64,000 nucleotides of DNA from Klenkia taihuensis (GCF_900112525.1 NZ_FOMD01000004.1:248001-312000); one strand, 5' to 3'. Counted from the first letter of the stretch, positions 44,474 through 54,583 are shown. Notes: generated by a model from the letters alone, not told the origin. Translations and numbers: made by a program.

Positions 44474-45129
44474 GACGCGGGGACGGCGGTGAGCACCGCC
44501 CGCATCTCCTCCTCCACGGCGTCGACCACCTCGGCGACCGGGACGTCGCGGCCCAGCTCGGCCGACAGCGAGGTGACCCCGGCGTCGGTGATGCCGCACG
44601 GGATGATGCCGCCGAACCCGGCGGTCAGGTCGGGGTCGCAGTTGAGCGCGAAGCCGTGCATGGTCACGCCCCGGGAGACCCGCACCCCGATGGCGGCGAT
44701 CTTGCGGTCGGGCTGCGGGCCGACGCCGGGCTGGTAGCCGGCGCGCACCCAGGCCCCGCTGCGGCCCTCGACCTGCTCGGCGGCGACGCCGAACCGGGCG
44801 CAGACGGCGATCAGCGCGGTCTCCATGCGGCGGACGTGGGCGACCACGTCGACCGGGTCGGGCAGCGTGACGATCGGGTAGCCCACCAGCTGCCCCGGCC
44901 CGTGCCAGGTGATCTTGCCGCCGCGGTCGACGTCGACGACCGGGGTGCCGTCCTGCGGGCGCTCGTGCGGCTCGGTGCGCTTGCCGGCGGTGTACACCGG
45001 CGGGTGCTCCAGCAGCAGCATCGTGTCGGGGCCGGTGCCGGCGACGACCTCGGCGTGGATCGCCCGCTGGCGGTCCCACGCCTCCTGGTACTCGACGAGA
45101 CCGGCCCGCACCACCCGCAGTTCGCTCAC
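44470..45129 (-). CDS. lipB: octanoyl-ACP:protein octanoyltransferase
   Basis: A 219-residue enzyme transferring octanoyl groups from acyl carrier protein to lipoyl domains. The catalytic dyad is Lys143 ([10 protein letters not shown]) and Cys178 (GIIPCGI); [18 protein letters not shown] is the family signature. LipA then adds sulfur; the SucB protein encoded at 49202 is a substrate. TAGGCT on its strand (45141-45136) is 6 bases before the GTG at 45129, favouring a leaderless start there over the adjacent GTG at 45132. Confidence 0.96.
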   Translation of the reverse strand: MSELRVVRAGLVEYQEAWDRQRAIHAEVVAGTGPDTMLLLEHPPVYTAGKRTEPHERPQDGTPVVDVDRGGKITWHGPGQLVGYPIVTLPDPVDVVAHVRRMETALIAVCARFGVAAEQVEGRSGAWVRAGYQPGVGPQPDRKIAAIGVRVSRGVTMHGFALNCDPDLTAGFGGIIPCGITDAGVTSLSAELGRDVPVAEVVDAVEEEMRAVLTAVPAS

Positions 45130-45138
45130 CACCCCAGC

Positions 45139-46383
45139 CTATGCCTGCCCGGCGCCCGGGCGGAGGCGTCGCAGGACCGCGCGGGCGGTGCGGGCCCCGC
45201 TGGCCATGGCGCCCTGGATCGAGGGCGTGTCCCGGTGGTCGCCGCAGACGAACAGGCCGCCGCCGAGGTCGACCGGCCGGCGGTGCTGCAGCGGCGGGAC
45301 GGCGGCGGGCTGCGCGCCGGTGACGGTGACGCTGGTCAGGTGCTCCAGGTCGGTGGCGGCCACGCCCTGCGCCCTCGCCACCTCCTCGCGCACGTCGGCC
45401 TCGCGGGTCGGGGCAAGGGTCGAGCTGGCCACCAGGGCCCGGCCGTCGGGGCTGTAGGCGGGCTGGGCGTCGGAGACGACGACCGAGTTGACCAGCTGCC
45501 CACCGGGCTCACCCAGCACCACCAGCGGCACGCCGCGGGGTGACGTGTCGAGGACGTGCAGGTGCGTGGTGACCTGCCGCGGTGCCGACGCGCCGACCGG
45601 GGGCAGCAGCCGGGACGCGGTGCCCGGGTCGGTGGCGACCACGACCGCGTCGGCCCGGGTGCTTCCGGTGGTGGTGCGCACCTCGTCACCGGCCACCCCG
45701 GTCACCTCGGTGCCCCAGTGCCGGGCGGCGGCGGGCAGCCGGTCGGCCAGCTGCTCGCCCACGGCCTGCATACCGCGCGCGGGCAGCCCGATCCGGCCAC
45801 GGACGAAGCTGCGCCACACCAGGTCCAGGTAGCGGCTCGAGGTCTCCAGGCCCGACTCCAGCAGCACGCCGGACAGGAACGGCCGGAAGAAGCGCTCCAT
45901 CGCCGCGTCACCGACCCGCGCGGCCCGCAAAGCCTGCTCGGCGGTGCGCTCCGGCGCGGCCAGCAGCCGCTCGACCGGCGCGTAGCCGGCCCGCGCCGAG
46001 AACAGCCCGATGGCCGCCTCGTGCAGCAGGCCGCCCAGCGGCGCCCGCACGGTGTCCACGACCGCGGTGGGGTGCTTGCGGGGGTCGACCACCCGGTGCT
46101 CGCGGCCGTCGTGCCGGACCACCGCGCCGGTCCAGAACCAGCCCAGGTCCAGCGCCGCCAGGTCGAGGTCGGCGGCCACCCGCGGGTAGCCGGTGTTGAG
46201 CACCTGGAAGCCCCGGTCGACGGTGAACCCGTCGACCACCTGCGTGCTCAGCCGCCCGCCCGGGTGGTCGGCGGCGTCGACGACGTGCACCTCGGCCCCC
46301 GCGGCGGCGAGCCGGACCGCCGCGGACAACCCCGCCAGCCCCGCCCCGACGACGACGACCTCGGCACGCGGTGGGAGTGGCAT
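45139..46383 (-). CDS. FAD-dependent amine oxidase/phytoene desaturase-like protein
   Basis: A 414-residue flavoprotein. VVVVGAGLAGLSAAVRLAAA is the GxGxxG FAD-binding motif, and HPGGRLSTQVVDGFTVDRGF the conserved second motif of protoporphyrinogen/monoamine oxidase-type enzymes; GGLFVCGDHRDTPSIQGAM near the C-terminus closes the FAD site. It is a plastid-like NAD(P)/FAD protein family member with unknown substrate. ATG 46383 is 7 bases after TAGGTT on its strand (46396-46391): leaderless. Divergent from the kinase. Confidence 0.85.
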   Translation of the reverse strand: MPLPPRAEVVVVGAGLAGLSAAVRLAAAGAEVHVVDAADHPGGRLSTQVVDGFTVDRGFQVLNTGYPRVAADLDLAALDLGWFWTGAVVRHDGREHRVVDPRKHPTAVVDTVRAPLGGLLHEAAIGLFSARAGYAPVERLLAAPERTAEQALRAARVGDAAMERFFRPFLSGVLLESGLETSSRYLDLVWRSFVRGRIGLPARGMQAVGEQLADRLPAAARHWGTEVTGVAGDEVRTTTGSTRADAVVVATDPGTASRLLPPVGASAPRQVTTHLHVLDTSPRGVPLVVLGEPGGQLVNSVVVSDAQPAYSPDGRALVASSTLAPTREADVREEVARAQGVAATDLEHLTSVTVTGAQPAAVPPLQHRRPVDLGGGLFVCGDHRDTPSIQGAMASGARTARAVLRRLRPGAGQA

Positions 46384-46493
46384 GCCGCTGAACCTAGGCG
46401 GGTGCAGCGACGCGGACCTGTCGGGGCTGTGGACGACCGCCGGCCTGTGGACGACGCCGGTCGCCGTCGTCGCGGCGCCCTACCGTGCCGTCC

Positions 46494-48164
46494 GTGCCCG
46501 ATCGAGACCCGTCGACCGCCCCGGACCGCTGCCCGGTGGTGCCCGGCTACGTGCTCGAGGAACGGCTGGGGCGCGGCGGGTCCGGCGAGGTGTGGCGGGC
46601 CCGGCCGCGCCGCGGTGGCCTCCCGGTGGCGGTCAAGGTGCTGCACCGGGGCGACCCGGAGCAGCAGGTGCGCGAGGCCGGGCTGCTGGCCAACCTCGAC
46701 CACCCGCACCTGGTCCGGCTGCACGAGGTGGTCCGGCGCCGCACCCGCGACGGGGAGCAGGTCGCGCTGGTGCTCGACCTGCTCGCCGGCGGCAGCCTGG
46801 CGGACCTGCTGGCTGCCCGGGGGCGGCTGCGGCCGGGGGAGGTGGTCACCGCGGTGGCACCCGTCGCGGCGGCCCTCGCCCACCTGCACGACCGCGGCAT
46901 CGTGCACGGCGACCTGTCGCCGGGGAACGTCGTGCTCACCGCGGAGGGCCGCCCGGTGCTCACCGACCTCGGTGTGGCCCGCGCAGTGGGGGAGCAGGGC
47001 AGCGGCGAGGTCACCCCGCCCTACGTCGACCCGGTGGTCGCGCGGGGCGGTGCGCCGGGACCGGCGTCGGACGTGTTCGGTGCCGCGGCGGCGGCCTTCC
47101 ACGCCCTCACCGGGATCCCGCCCTGGAACGCCGCGGGGCCGGGGCAGACGGTGGTGGTGGCTGCGGCCGGCGAGCTCCCCGACCTGGCGCTGCTCGCCCC
47201 GGGGGCGCCGGCGGAGCTGGTGGCGGTGGTGCGGCGGGGGCTGTCCCCGCACCCGCACCTGCGGGGCACCGCGGCGGCCTTCGCGCTGGACCTGCGGCAC
47301 GCCTGCCGGCCCGAGCGCATCGCCCTGCCCGCACCGGGGGTGGACCGCGCGGCGCTGGCCCGGACCGGCCACGTACCGCGCACCGAGCTGACCCACCAGG
47401 TCCGGCGACCCGCGGGTGCGCACGCCGCGCCGCCCCCGGTTCGCCGCTGGGCGGGATGGTCCGGGCGGGTGGCGGCCCGGGTCCCGGTGCGGGAGGGCGG
47501 GCCGGCCCGCGCGGCCCGCCGCGCCCTGGTGGTCACCGCGGTGCTCGCCGCGCTGGCGGGGTCCGGGTGGCTCGGCGTGCAGTGGGGCCGGGGCGCGGAC
47601 GCCGGGGCGGTCCCCGCCGCGCGCACCGCCCCGGCTGCGTCGCCGACCGCGCCCACCCCGGCGCCTCCGTCCGGGGCGGTGACCGGCACGCCGGCCGGGC
47701 CACCCGGCAGCCCGGACCCACCGGCCCCGGTGCCCGCGGACGGGGCGCCGGTCGTCGACGCAGACTCGACGATCGCGCCTACCGACCCGGCGGGGTGGGC
47801 GCGGCTGGTGGGCGAGCTCTACGCGCGCCGCGCGACGGCGCTGGCGGAGGGCGACCCCGCGGCACTGGACGGCGTGTACGGCTCGGCCGGGCCGCTGCTC
47901 GACACCGACACCGCCTGGGTGGCGGCCCTGGCCGCCGCCGGGCAGCAGGTGGTCGGGTTCGCGCCGGAGGTGGTCACCGTCGGGGCGGTGACCCCCGTCG
48001 ACGGCGGGGTGCGCGTCGCGCTGGTCGACCGGGTGCCGGCCTACCGGGTCGGGTCAGCGGCGGGCGAGCAGGCCGTGCCCGGCCGGGGCGACCGGCCGGT
48101 GCTGCTCACCCTGCTCGCGACCCCGGCGGGCTGGCGCATCGGCGCCGCGGAGCTGACCGGGTGA
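46494..48164 (+). CDS. atypical serine/threonine protein kinase with membrane anchor
   Basis: A 556-residue protein with a kinase-like domain (residues 18-270), one membrane helix (about 344-365), a Pro/Ala/Thr-rich linker and a C-terminal extracytoplasmic NTF2-like region. The P-loop GRGGSGEV and Lys48 (VAVKVL) are intact, but the catalytic loop reads HGDLSPGN (no Arg before Asp140) and the DFG motif is DLG. It is therefore a non-RD kinase or a pseudokinase. GTG 46494 is 7 bases after TACCGT (46481-46486); GTG 46485 would lie inside the -10 box. Confidence 0.82.
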   Translation: MPDRDPSTAPDRCPVVPGYVLEERLGRGGSGEVWRARPRRGGLPVAVKVLHRGDPEQQVREAGLLANLDHPHLVRLHEVVRRRTRDGEQVALVLDLLAGGSLADLLAARGRLRPGEVVTAVAPVAAALAHLHDRGIVHGDLSPGNVVLTAEGRPVLTDLGVARAVGEQGSGEVTPPYVDPVVARGGAPGPASDVFGAAAAAFHALTGIPPWNAAGPGQTVVVAAAGELPDLALLAPGAPAELVAVVRRGLSPHPHLRGTAAAFALDLRHACRPERIALPAPGVDRAALARTGHVPRTELTHQVRRPAGAHAAPPPVRRWAGWSGRVAARVPVREGGPARAARRALVVTAVLAALAGSGWLGVQWGRGADAGAVPAARTAPAASPTAPTPAPPSGAVTGTPAGPPGSPDPPAPVPADGAPVVDADSTIAPTDPAGWARLVGELYARRATALAEGDPAALDGVYGSAGPLLDTDTAWVAALAAAGQQVVGFAPEVVTVGAVTPVDGGVRVALVDRVPAYRVGSAAGEQAVPGRGDRPVLLTLLATPAGWRIGAAELTG

Positions 48165-48172
48165 GCGGCCCG

Positions 48173-49078
48173 TCAGTGCTGGTCCAGCGCCCACCTCAAC
48201 GCCGACTCCACGTCGCCGTGGGTGAAGGTGAAGCCGGCCTCCATGAGCACCCGCGGCAGGGCACGCTGGCCGGCCAGCACCCCGAGCTGGGCGAACTCGC
48301 CCAGCACCGCCGACAGGGCGAAACCGGGCACCGGGAGCACGGTCGGCCGGTGCAGGACCCGCCCGAGTGCCTGGGTGAAGGCCGCGTTGGTGACCGGCTC
48401 GGGCCCGGTGAGGTTGACCGGGCCGGCGACGTCGGCGGTGAGCAGGAAGCGGATGGCGTCGACCTCGTCGCGCAGGCTGATCCAGGGCCACCACTGGTCC
48501 CCCGACCCCAGCTTCCCGCCGACGCCGAGCTGGAACAGCGGGCGGATCTTGGCCATCATGCCGCCGCGGGCGAGCACCAGGCCGGTGCGCAGGTGGGCCA
48601 CCCGGATGCCGGCGGTCTCGGCCGGGGCGGTGGCCGCCTCCCACTGGACGCAGACGTCGGCGAGGAAGTCGCTGCCGGCCGGGCTGCTCTCGTCGAGCAC
48701 CTGGTCCCCGCCGTCGCCGTAGAACCCGACCGCGGAGGCCGAGAGCAGCGCCCGGGGCCGGTCGGGGTCCGCCGCGGCGGCCTGGGCGAGCGCGGCGGCG
48801 ACCGTGGCGGTGCTGTCGACCCGGCTGTCGACCACCTCGCGCTTGTAGGCGTCGGTCCAGCGCTTGTCCCCGATGCCGACACCGGCGAGGTTGACCACGG
48901 CGTCGACGTCGGCGAGCACGCCGTCGTCGAGCTGGCGGTGGGCGGGGTCCCAGCGGTGCTCGTCGGCGGTGCGGGGCGTCCGGCGCACCAGCCGGCGGAC
49001 CTCGTGGCCGTCGGCCTGCAGGGTGCGGACGAGCTCGGTGCCGACCAGACCGGAGGAACCGGTCACCGCGATGCGCAT
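48173..49078 (-). CDS. TIGR01777 family epimerase-like protein
   Basis: A 301-residue extended SDR-type protein. VTGSSGLVGTELVRTLQADG is the nucleotide-binding motif; VNLAGVGIGDKRWTDAYK and ASAVGFYGDGGDQVLDESS are TIGR01777 hallmarks, and ALPRVLMEAGFTFTHGDVES the C-terminal DUF1731. Function unknown, though the gene adjoins the sucB/dlaT homologue in mycobacteria too, so the association is conserved. ATG 49078. It follows sucB on the same strand, after a strong hairpin. Confidence 0.87.
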   Translation of the reverse strand: MRIAVTGSSGLVGTELVRTLQADGHEVRRLVRRTPRTADEHRWDPAHRQLDDGVLADVDAVVNLAGVGIGDKRWTDAYKREVVDSRVDSTATVAAALAQAAAADPDRPRALLSASAVGFYGDGGDQVLDESSPAGSDFLADVCVQWEAATAPAETAGIRVAHLRTGLVLARGGMMAKIRPLFQLGVGGKLGSGDQWWPWISLRDEVDAIRFLLTADVAGPVNLTGPEPVTNAAFTQALGRVLHRPTVLPVPGFALSAVLGEFAQLGVLAGQRALPRVLMEAGFTFTHGDVESALRWALDQH

Positions 49079-49147
49079 GGTCTGGGTGGTCCTCCGGGTC
49101 GGGGGCGGATCAACGGCCCCAGCGTGCCCGCAACGGCGCCCGACGGC

Positions 49148-49184
49148 ACCTCGGGCCCCGGCGGAGTCCGCCGGGGCCCGAGGT
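49148..49184 (-). terminator. sucB terminator
   Basis: ACCTCGGGCCCCGGCGGA (49148-49165) and TCCGCCGGGGCCCGAGGT (49167-49184) form an 18-bp perfect stem, with the central bases opening as the loop. It lies 18 bases past the sucB stop. Confidence 0.82.
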
Positions 49185-49201
49185 GGTGGTGCGGGGTCGG
49201 G

Positions 49202-51058
49202 TCAGTTGATCCCGAGCTCGCCGTGGAACGCGCCGGCCTCCAGCCGCTCCTTCACCGTGGTGAGGAAGCGGGCGGCGTCGGCGCCGTCGACGATGCGGTG
49301 GTCGTAGGACAGGGCCAGGTAGACCATCGAGCGCACGGCCACGACCTCGCCGAGGTCCGCGTCCTGGACGACGACCGCACGCTTCACGACCGAGCCGGTG
49401 CCGAGGATGGCGACCTGCGGCTGGTTGATGATCGGCGTGTCGAACAGGGCGCCCCGGCTGCCGGTGTTGGTCAGCGTGAAGGTGCCGCCGCCCAGCTCGT
49501 CGGGGGTGACCTTGTTCGTGCGGGTCCGCTCGGCCAGGTCGGCGATCTTCCGGGCGATGCCGGCGATGCTGAGGTCGCCGGCGTCCTGGATGACCGGGAC
49601 GAGCAGACCGCGCTCGGTGTCCACCGCGATGCCGAGGTTCTCGGCGTCGTGGTAGGTGACCGTGCCGGCCTCCATGTCCAGCGAAGAGTTCACCGTCGGG
49701 TGCGCCTTGAGGGCCTCGACGGCGGCCTTCGCGAAGAACGGCAGGAACGAGAGCTTGACGCCCTCGCGGGCGGCGAAGTCGGCCTTGACCTGGTCGCGCA
49801 GCTTCGCGATACGGGTGACGTCGACCTCGACCACGGTGGTGAGCTGCGCGCTGATCTGCAGCGACTCCACCATCCGCTTGGCGATGACCGAGCGGAGCCG
49901 GGAGAGCTTCTCGGTGCGGCCGCGGAGCTTGGTGTCCGGGGCGGGCACCGAGGGGGTGGGCCGGGAGGCGGCCGGGGCCTGCGCAGCCGGGGCCGCCGGC
50001 GCGGCGGCGGGCGCCGAGGCAGCGGGGGCGGCGGACTCCGCCGCGGCCAGCACGTCCTGCTTGCGGATGCGGCCACCGACACCGGTGCCCGAGACCGACG
50101 CCAGGTCGACGCCGTGCTCGGCGGCCAGTCGCCGGACCAGCGGGGTCACGTAGGCGCCGCCGCCGTCGCCGGAGGGGGCCGAGGGCTGCGCCGGGGCCGC
50201 CGGGGCCTGCGGGGCGACCTGGGGGGCCGGCTGCGAGGTCGGCGACTGCGCGGGCAGCGCGCCGCTGGAGCCGTAGTCGGCGCCCGGGGTCTCCGAGGAG
50301 GTCTCGGCCTTGTCCGGGGTGGGCTGGGCCTGCGCGCCGTCGGACTGCTGGGCCGGCTGCTCGGCCTCGGCCGGCTCCGGGGCCTTCTCCTCGGCCGCGG
50401 GGGCGGACCCGCCGCCGCTGCCGCCGCCGATGACGGCCAGCTGCGCGCCGACGTCGACGGTCTCGTCCTCGCCGACCAGGATCTTGGTCAGCGTGCCCGC
50501 CGCGGGGGAGGGGATCTCGGTGTCGACCTTGTCGGTGGACACCTCGAGGAGGGGCTCGTCGACCTCGACGGTGTCGCCCTCGGACTTCAGCCAGCGGGTG
50601 ACGGTGCCCTCGGTGACGCTCTCGCCCAGCGCCGGCATGGTCACCGGGGTGCCCTCGCCGGACCCGCCGTCGGACCCGCCGCCGGACCCACCGCCCGACG
50701 ACGCCGGGGCAGGCTCGGGCTCCGGGTCGGCCTGCGGCTCCGGCTCGGGGGTGCTCTCCGGCTCGGGTGCCTGCTCGGCGGCGGGCTCCTCGGCGGGCGC
50801 GGACCCACCGCCGCCCTCGCCCTCACCGCCGATGACGGCCAGCTCCGCGCCGACCTCCACCGTCTCGTCCTCGGCGACCACGATCTTGGTCAGGACACCG
50901 GCCGCCGGCGAGGGGATCTCCGTGTCGACCTTATCGGTGGAGACCTCGAGGAGGGGCTCGTCGACCTCGACGGTGTCCCCCTCCTGCTTCAGCCAGCGGG
51001 TGACGGTGCCCTCGGTGACGCTCTCGCCCAGGGCGGGCATGGTGACGGACGTCGGCAT
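49202..51058 (-). CDS. sucB: dihydrolipoamide acyltransferase (E2)
   Basis: A 618-residue E2 component of the 2-oxoglutarate and/or pyruvate dehydrogenase complex. Two lipoyl domains (about residues 2-77 and 137-212) each carry the lipoylated Lys in STDKVDTEI (Lys43 and Lys177), joined by Glu/Pro and Ser/Gly linkers. The peripheral-subunit-binding domain ([19 protein letters not shown] then [12 protein letters not shown]) and the catalytic domain ending in YDHRIVDG (His587, Asp591) follow. In mycobacteria the equivalent DlaT serves pyruvate dehydrogenase, so the exact complex is open. ATG 51058; 48 bases after lpdA. Confidence 0.94.
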   Translation of the reverse strand: MPTSVTMPALGESVTEGTVTRWLKQEGDTVEVDEPLLEVSTDKVDTEIPSPAAGVLTKIVVAEDETVEVGAELAVIGGEGEGGGGSAPAEEPAAEQAPEPESTPEPEPQADPEPEPAPASSGGGSGGGSDGGSGEGTPVTMPALGESVTEGTVTRWLKSEGDTVEVDEPLLEVSTDKVDTEIPSPAAGTLTKILVGEDETVDVGAQLAVIGGGSGGGSAPAAEEKAPEPAEAEQPAQQSDGAQAQPTPDKAETSSETPGADYGSSGALPAQSPTSQPAPQVAPQAPAAPAQPSAPSGDGGGAYVTPLVRRLAAEHGVDLASVSGTGVGGRIRKQDVLAAAESAAPAASAPAAAPAAPAAQAPAASRPTPSVPAPDTKLRGRTEKLSRLRSVIAKRMVESLQISAQLTTVVEVDVTRIAKLRDQVKADFAAREGVKLSFLPFFAKAAVEALKAHPTVNSSLDMEAGTVTYHDAENLGIAVDTERGLLVPVIQDAGDLSIAGIARKIADLAERTRTNKVTPDELGGGTFTLTNTGSRGALFDTPIINQPQVAILGTGSVVKRAVVVQDADLGEVVAVRSMVYLALSYDHRIVDGADAARFLTTVKERLEAGAFHGELGIN

Positions 51059-51106
51059 CGAGTGCAGTTCTCCTCAGGTCAGGGGTGGGTCAGGGGGACG
51101 GTCGGG

Positions 51107-52486
51107 TCAGCTGTGCGAGTGCAGGGGCTTGCCGGCCAGCGCGAGGTGGGCCTCGCCGACGGCCTCGCTCTGCGTCGGGTGCGGGTGGATCAGGGAGGCC
51201 ACCTCGTCGGGCAGCGCCTCCCAGTTGTAGATCAGCTGCGCCTCGGCCACGAGCTCGCCGACCCGGCTGCCGACCATGTGCACGCCGACGACGGGACCGT
51301 CCTTGGCCCGCACCAGCTTGACCGCGCCGGAGGTCTTGAGGATCTGGCTCTTGCCGTTGCCGCCCAGGTCGTAGTTGACGACCTCGACCTCGCCGAACTT
51401 CTCCTTGGCCTGCGCCTCGGTGAGGCCGACCGAGGCGACCTCGGGCTCGGAGTAGGTGACCCGGGGGACACCGGCGTAGTCGATCGGCACGACCGGCAGG
51501 CCGGCCAGCCGCTCGGCGACGAGGATGCCCTCGCCGAACCCGACGTGGGCCAGCTGCAGGGTGGGCACCAGGTCGCCGACGGCGGAGATGGTGGGCACGT
51601 TGGTCTGCATGTACTCGTCGACGAGCACGAAGCCGCGGTCCATGGCGACGCCGGCCTCCTCGTAGCCCAGGCCCTGGCTGACCGGGCCGCGGCCGACGGC
51701 CACGAGCACGATCTCGGCCTCGTAGGACTTGCCGTTCTCCAGCTCGACGGTGACGCCGTCCGAGCCCGGGGTGACCTTGGAGACCCGGCTGCCCAGCGAG
51801 AAGTCGATCTTGCGGCGGCGGTAGGCGCGCTCGAGCAGCTTGGAGGAGGCCTCGTCCTCCAGCGGCACCAGGTGGGGCAGGCCCTCGATGATCGTCACGT
51901 CGGCGCCGAAGGACTTCCAGACGCTGGCGAACTCGCAGCCGATGACGCCGCCGCCGAGGATGATCACCGAGCTCGGGACGCGCTCGAGCTCGAGGGCCTG
52001 GTCGCTGGTGATGACGGTCGTGCCGTTGATGTCGATGCCGGGCAGGCTGCGGGCGTAGGAGCCGGTGGCCAGCAGGACGTGCTTGCCCTCGTAGGTGGTG
52101 TCGCCGACGGCCACCGCGGTGGCCGAGACCAGCCGGCCCTCGCCCTCGACGTAGGTGATCTTGCGGCTCTTGATCAGGCCCTGCAGGCCCTTGTAGAGCT
52201 TGGCGGTGACGCCGCCCTTGTAGTCGTTGACCCCGGCCATGTCGATGCCGGCCAGCGAGGTCTTCACGCCGAACTGCTCGCCCTCGCGGGCGGAGTCGGC
52301 GACCTCGGCGGCGTGCAGGAGGGCCTTGGTGGGGATGCAGCCACGGTGCAGGCAGGTGCCGCCGACCTTGTCCTTCTCGATCAGCACGACCGACAGGCCG
52401 AGCTCGGCACCGCGCAGGGCTGCGGCGTAGCCCCCCGACCCACCACCCAGGATGACGAGGTCGGCGGTCTGGGTGGGTGCGCTCAC
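51107..52486 (-). CDS. lpdA: dihydrolipoyl dehydrogenase (E3)
   Basis: A 459-residue flavoenzyme re-oxidising dihydrolipoyl groups and passing electrons to NAD+. ILGGGSGGYAAALRGAELG binds FAD; the redox disulfide is Cys45-Cys50 in GGTCLHRGC; IILGGGVIGCEFA binds NAD; HPHPTQSE supplies the His436-Glu441 pair. GTG 52486 has GAGGAGAACCC upstream. It precedes sucB by 48 bases on the same strand, so E3 and E2 are made from one operon closed by the hairpin at 49148. Confidence 0.96.
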   Translation of the reverse strand: MSAPTQTADLVILGGGSGGYAAALRGAELGLSVVLIEKDKVGGTCLHRGCIPTKALLHAAEVADSAREGEQFGVKTSLAGIDMAGVNDYKGGVTAKLYKGLQGLIKSRKITYVEGEGRLVSATAVAVGDTTYEGKHVLLATGSYARSLPGIDINGTTVITSDQALELERVPSSVIILGGGVIGCEFASVWKSFGADVTIIEGLPHLVPLEDEASSKLLERAYRRRKIDFSLGSRVSKVTPGSDGVTVELENGKSYEAEIVLVAVGRGPVSQGLGYEEAGVAMDRGFVLVDEYMQTNVPTISAVGDLVPTLQLAHVGFGEGILVAERLAGLPVVPIDYAGVPRVTYSEPEVASVGLTEAQAKEKFGEVEVVNYDLGGNGKSQILKTSGAVKLVRAKDGPVVGVHMVGSRVGELVAEAQLIYNWEALPDEVASLIHPHPTQSEAVGEAHLALAGKPLHSHS

Positions 52487-52686
52487 GGGTTCTCCTCGGT
52501 GCGGGACGGCGCGGTCGGCGTCGGGCAGGTCATGCCCGGTCGACCTGGTGCGGGGGAGTGCGGTGCCCATCCTGCCACCTGTCGGGAACGCGTACCCGAC
52601 CTGCTCCGTTGGCCCGCTGGGCACCGGAACGGGAGCCCCGCCCGCCCGGCGCGCACGCCGGTGGCGCTGCACGGGAGGAGCGTGTC

Positions 52687-53043
52687 GTGGGGTTCTTGGA
52701 TCGACTGCGGGGACGCCGTCCGGCCAGCGGGCAGGGCGCCCGGGGCGACCGGCACGGCACGCTGGACCGGGCGTCGGGCAAGGCCGACCTCAGCCACGTC
52801 GAGCAGTTCGTCGCCACCCGGCGCGGCGTCGAGGGCTACGTCGAGCCGCGCACCGCGGTCACCGAGACGACCATCCTGCTGGTCGCCGCCGACGGCGAGT
52901 GGACCCGGCGACGGATCGCCGGGCCCGAGGTGGGCCGCAAGCTGTCCCGGGACCTGGGCATCCCGGTCTACGACGCCCAGGTCACCGGTTACCCGCAGCG
53001 GATGCGCGACTGGTCGGCCCGGCAGCAGGACAAGCTGGGCTGA
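52687..53043 (+). CDS. conserved small protein between lpdA and pepA
   Basis: A 118-residue protein starting MGFLDRLRG, with HVEQFVATRRGVEGYVEPRT, ETTILLVAADGEWTRRRI and RDLGIPVYDAQVTGYPQRMR. It belongs to a small actinobacterial family, often loosely labelled oxidoreductase, found next to lpdA or pepA; no catalytic motif is seen. GTG 52687 has GGGAGGAG upstream. The 200 bases separating it from lpdA presumably hold divergent promoters; nothing else was recognised there. Confidence 0.75.
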   Translation: MGFLDRLRGRRPASGQGARGDRHGTLDRASGKADLSHVEQFVATRRGVEGYVEPRTAVTETTILLVAADGEWTRRRIAGPEVGRKLSRDLGIPVYDAQVTGYPQRMRDWSARQQDKLG

Positions 53044-53065
53044 ACGGGCCACCCGGGCCCGGCCC

Positions 53066-54577
53066 TCAGTCGCCGATCAGGCCCTCGATGGTCGCCAGCA
53101 GGGTGCGCACCGGGACGCCGGTGCCGCCGACCGGGGTGAAGCCCCACGGCCGGCCGGTGTTGTAGGCCGGTCCGGCCACGTCGATGTGCGCCCAGGGCAG
53201 ACCGGCCGGCACGAACTCGGCGAGGAAGTGGCCGGCGACCAGCATGCCGCCGAGCCGGTCCGGGTTGGCGTTCACGAAGTCGGCGGTGGCCGAGTCCAGG
53301 CCGCGGCGCAGCTCGGCCGGCAGCGGCATCCCCCACATCGGCTCGCCGACCCGGCTGCCCGCGGCGACCACCGCGTCGCGCAGGTCGTCGCTGCCCATGA
53401 CGCCGGCGGTCCGACCGCCCAGGGCGACGGTCTGCGCGCCGGTGAGCGTGGAGGTCTCCAGCAGGTAGTCGGGGGAGTCCTCGGCGGCCCGCGCGATGGC
53501 GTCGGCCAGGATGATCCGGCCCTCGGCGTCGGTGTTGGTGATCTCGGCCTTCTTGCCGTTGCGGAAGGTGACCACGTCGGCGGGCCGGTAGGCGCTGCCC
53601 GAGGGCAGGTTCTCGGCGATCGGCACGGTGGCGGTGACGTCCACGGGCAGGCCCAGCTCGGCGACCAGGCAGACGGTGGCGATCACGGCCGCGGCACCGG
53701 CCATGTCGCTCTTCATGTCCTCCATCTTCAGCGCGGGCTTGATCGAGAGGCCGCCGCTGTCGAAGGTGATGCCCTTGCCGACCAGCGCCACCGACCGGCG
53801 GGCGCGGCGGCCGCGGTAGGACAGCCGCAGCAGGCGGGGGCCGCGGGTCGAGCCGCTGCCGACGGCCAGGACGCCGCCGTAGCCGCCGGCGGCCAGCTGC
53901 TCCTCGTCGAGCACCTCGACCGACAGCCCGGCCTTCTTCCCGGCGGCCGCTCCGCGGGCGGCGAGCTCGGCGGGGAAGAGGTCGTTGGGCGGGGTGTTGA
54001 CCAGGTCGCGGGTCAGCGCGACCGCGTCGGCGACCGCGCGCACCCGCGCCAGCGCCGACTTGGCCGCGCCGGCGTCGGGGACGACGAGCTCGAAGGCCCG
54101 GGGCGGGGCCGGCCGGTCGGCGGGCAGGTCGGACTTGTAGGCGGTGAACTCGTAGGCGCCCAGCAGTGCGCCCTCGCCCACCGCGTGCAGCCGCTCGTCG
54201 TCGGGCGCGCCGCCGACGGCGGCGAGCAGCGACACCACCGAGGCCCGGCCGGTCAGCGAGCGGGTCGCTGCACCGCTGGCGCGGCGCACGGCGTCGGAGC
54301 CGTAGCCGCCGTCCGCGCGGGGCGTCCCGAGGCCGGCCACCGCGACCACCGGGAACGGGCCCTGCCCGAAGGTGGCCAGCCGGGTGACCTCGTCCTCGCC
54401 GCCGCGGGCGCCGAGGTCGGCCAGCGCCCCCATCAGGCGACCGCCGAGCAGGCGGTCGACCGCCTCCGCGCCCGGGGTGGTGAGGGGGCCGTCGGGGCCC
54501 TTCCCGACGCCGACGACGACGGCGTCGCCGGTCAGCTTCTCGAGCGGGCGGTCGGTGGCGGAGATCGTCGGCGGCAC
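53066..54577 (-). CDS. pepA: leucyl aminopeptidase
   Basis: A 503-residue M17 metalloaminopeptidase. GKGITFDSGGLSIKP and MKSDMAGAAAV carry metal ligands and the catalytic Lys; NTDAEGRIILADAI is the family signature. It removes N-terminal residues from peptides. GTG 54577 is 6 bases after TAGGGT on its strand (54589-54584), so it is leaderless. That promoter overlaps the divergent gcvT promoter, whose -10 box is only 12 bases away. Confidence 0.95.
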   Translation of the reverse strand: MPPTISATDRPLEKLTGDAVVVGVGKGPDGPLTTPGAEAVDRLLGGRLMGALADLGARGGEDEVTRLATFGQGPFPVVAVAGLGTPRADGGYGSDAVRRASGAATRSLTGRASVVSLLAAVGGAPDDERLHAVGEGALLGAYEFTAYKSDLPADRPAPPRAFELVVPDAGAAKSALARVRAVADAVALTRDLVNTPPNDLFPAELAARGAAAGKKAGLSVEVLDEEQLAAGGYGGVLAVGSGSTRGPRLLRLSYRGRRARRSVALVGKGITFDSGGLSIKPALKMEDMKSDMAGAAAVIATVCLVAELGLPVDVTATVPIAENLPSGSAYRPADVVTFRNGKKAEITNTDAEGRIILADAIARAAEDSPDYLLETSTLTGAQTVALGGRTAGVMGSDDLRDAVVAAGSRVGEPMWGMPLPAELRRGLDSATADFVNANPDRLGGMLVAGHFLAEFVPAGLPWAHIDVAGPAYNTGRPWGFTPVGGTGVPVRTLLATIEGLIGD

Positions 54578-54583
54578 CCCGCC

